A stretch of 64,000 nt of DNA from Schistocerca nitens. Taxonomy: Eukaryota; Arthropoda; Insecta; Orthoptera; Acrididae. The notes under the pieces were generated by a model. It was not told the origin of the DNA and made no database searches. It worked only from the letters and a program-made list of their open reading frames with translations. The position numbers and the translations under genes were made by a program. The stretch is taken from the NCBI RefSeq assembly GCF_023898315.1, contig NC_064614.1, positions 501,162,109 through 501,226,108 of the forward strand. Reading direction: 5' to 3'. Shown here piece after piece: positions 61,912 to 64,000 of the stretch. Position 1 is the first letter of the stretch; every line of letters begins with the position of its first letter.

Positions 61912-62293
61912 CCGCGCGGGATTAGCCGAGCGGTCTAGGGCGCTGCAGTCATGGACTGTGCGGCTGGTCCCGGCGGAGGTTCGAGTTCTCCCTCGGGCAT
62001 GGGTGTGTGTCTGTTTGTCCTTATGATAAATGGCTCTGAGCAATATGGGACTTAACTTCTGAGGTCATCAGTCCCCTAGAACTACTTAAACCTAACTAAC
62101 CTAAGGACATCACACACATCCATGCCCGAGGCAGGATTCGAACCTGCGACCGTAGCGGACGTGCAATTCCAGACTGTAAAGCCTAGAACCGCTCGGCCAC
62201 TCCGGCCGGCTGTCCTTAGGAGGTTAAGTAGTGTGTAAGCTTAGGGACTGATGATCTTAGCAGTTAAGTCCCAGAAGATTTCACGCACATATA
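61912..62293 (+). mobile_element. SINE-F copy, interrupted by a SINE-A
   Basis: The head GCCGCGCGGGATTAGCCGAG, with B box AGGTTCGAGTTCTCCCTCGG, matches 59439-59625. The body resumes after the nested SINE with TGTCCTTAGGAGGTTAAGTA and ends AAGATTTCACGCACATA. A short duplication GGCAGAAA flanks it (61904-61911 and 62294-62301). Confidence 0.9.
62028..62210 (-). mobile_element. SINE-A copy nested in SINE-F
   Basis: The duplication is TGTCCTTATGAT at 62016-62027 and TGTCCTTAGGAG from 62211, diverged at the end. Complete, except for a small deletion in the body (CTAGAACTACTTAAACC). Confidence 0.92.
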
Positions 62294-62301
62294 GGCAGAA
62301 A

Positions 62302-64000
62302 AAAGAGGCATAGGACTGAGTTTGCGTGCGAAATCGTTTGTCCAAGATTTACTGTCGGGACAGGCTAAAAGGTGCAGCTGGACGTTTTACCGTTGACTAA
62401 CTCATGTGCAGACGCACGTAGCTGAATATTTAATCAAAAAAATTTTTAAGAAATTCGCCGTGAACTAGCACTTTGTACCTCAGAAGTGTCATTATAATTG
62501 AAGTTGATTACAACTATTCATCAACAGATTAGAAAATTTGCAGCTCTTAAGTGTCGGACGAAAACCATCTAGAAAAGATAATTTTAAAAAAATCTGATGA
62601 GGAAAAATTTATATTTATTCGTGACGAAAAGGTGATCGTATTGAGAATATTTACGTTCAGTCTGGATGACGTAGTCATGACAAAATTTCACAAAACCAAC
62701 ATACGAGAGGCTACAAAAACATGCAGAAAACGTAGCATATTCAGTAAGACACAAACATCATGTCACGTCTAACACAGAATTCAAACAGATTTAATTCCGG
62801 CAAAACTGAAGTAGAGGAGCTATGGTTTCAAGTCCGCATACAGCTCTACAAACATATATGTACCTAGAGGAATTGTTAAAAGGGAAGTTACCGCGCGGTA
62901 TTCTCATATTACCAGTGTAACGAAATTTATTAGGAAATCCTCTGTGCGTGCAGGAATTATTCTAATCTTATTCTCACGATCCCTACGTGAGCGATACGAC
63001 CGGATCTACATGATTTCTCTGCTACTCACAGTTAAGTACCTGGCAGAGGGTTCATCGAACCACCTCTATCGTTTCGCTCTCGAACAGCGTGCGGGAAAAA
63101 CGAACACTTAATCTTTCTGTGCGCGCTCTGATTTCTCATATTTTATTATGATCATTTCTCCCTATGTAGGTGAGGCCAACAACATACTGTCACAATTATT
63201 GGGGTATTCGGTGCAAAGCAAAGCATATTACCCCGGAAATGCCCGCATTAATTGAAACACCCTGGATTGTCAAAGGGCAAAACAAGAGTTTGATCCGACC
63301 ATAGTGGCAAAAATCCATTTCAGGATCCCACCCAAAATCCGATAAAAGTTTTAATAATTTATTAATGTCGTTTATAACAATAAAAATTAGTACCTAAGCA
63401 CTTTTCAGCAAACCTAGAGGCAGTTCTAGATCTTTATATTGACAAAGCTGAAGAGGAATGCGTGTCAATGGGATATACCCAAGCCCGTCAAGAGCCAGAA
63501 TGGGCCTTGAGAGTAGATCTCGTCTAACACACTTCAATGTTATTCACGAATGTAACAAAGCTACATACATAATAGATAGTTAAGCTCATAAAATAGCTTT
63601 CCTTGCTTGTTTGTTAACAACTGCCAGGCAGATCACGCAACTTCAATTGACTAGCCAAAGTTGGTTCCACAGCATGTACTCCTACATCGGATAAATCGCA
63701 CAACGCTCCAGAAAGTGCTACTCTTAGCTGTTGTCGATTACGTAAGAAGACTACGACGATGTCAGCTTGTCAACAGTGTTCGAGAAGTCAGTAAAGGAAG
63801 TCGGTAACGGCCACTGCATTTCTTCTGGCTACTACCTTTGTTCCGCGGTAGAGAAGGGAGCTCATTAACCTGAAGGGAACCAAGGATACCTGCACTATAA
63901 ATTCAAACCTCTATATATTAAAATCTCCTTTCTTACATTCACATTTTTTACAAAAACGTTCAATAAACGTGTTGAGTAGACTCCTTGGGTGATGTCCGGG
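62302..64000. other. 1.7 kb with no confident feature
   Basis: Short open frames only. The part around 63000-63190 (TACCTGGCAGAGGGTTCATC and following) reads like an insect interspersed repeat I have seen before. With only one copy in this window I cannot prove that or name it. Confidence 0.4.

Overview
This window looks like intergenic DNA from a large, repeat-rich animal genome, most likely an insect and probably an orthopteran such as Schistocerca. That species guess is an inference. It rests on tRNA-derived SINEs that I recognise as typical of grasshopper genomes, together with RTE, CR1 and Tc1/mariner elements. I found no convincing host gene, no genuine tRNA or rRNA gene and no CRISPR array. 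Almost everything recognisable is a transposable element or a fragment of one.

Layout. 1-2.6 kb: a fold-back RTE LINE fragment, then an old pogo-like transposase on the minus strand, readable through two SINE insertions. 6.1-12.4 kb: mariner and Tc1 remnants, an internally deleted mariner with an open 150-codon frame, and a CpG-rich block carrying a perfect NRF-1-type palindrome. 12.6-25 kb: nested DNA transposons. A DD41D mariner is split by a near-full-length RTE LINE. A second mariner with long terminal repeats is split by a Tc1 element whose 340-residue transposase is intact. A third Tc1 and another mariner follow. 25.8-34 kb: a LINE with an 11-bp target duplication 8.2 kb apart, interrupted by an antisense CR1-clade LINE that keeps both ORFs intact (PHD plus SGNH-esterase ORF1, and endonuclease-reverse transcriptase ORF2). 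36-47.7 kb: SINEs, Tc1, LINE and mariner fragments, and a G/C-tract palindrome. 48.4-50.9 kb: two adjacent Merlin (IS1016-like) transposons, one short and non-autonomous, one carrying a broken ISXO2-like transposase. 53.8-57.9 kb: a ~0.9-kb fold-back element, a Tc1 and a mariner remnant. 58.5-62.3 kb: more SINEs, including one SINE inside another.

At least eighteen copies belong to two related SINE types (A and B), about one per 3.5 kb, and many have perfect 10-15 bp target-site duplications. Nesting gives relative ages: the pogo, mariner, Tc1 and Merlin copies are older than the SINEs inside them, the RTE is younger than its mariner host, and the CR1 is younger than its LINE host. The two elements with undamaged coding capacity are the Tc1 at 18.7-20.2 kb and the CR1 at 28.7-33.6 kb.

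SINE letters A-F are labels used only in this report. All family assignments come from reading translated motifs by eye, without database searches.
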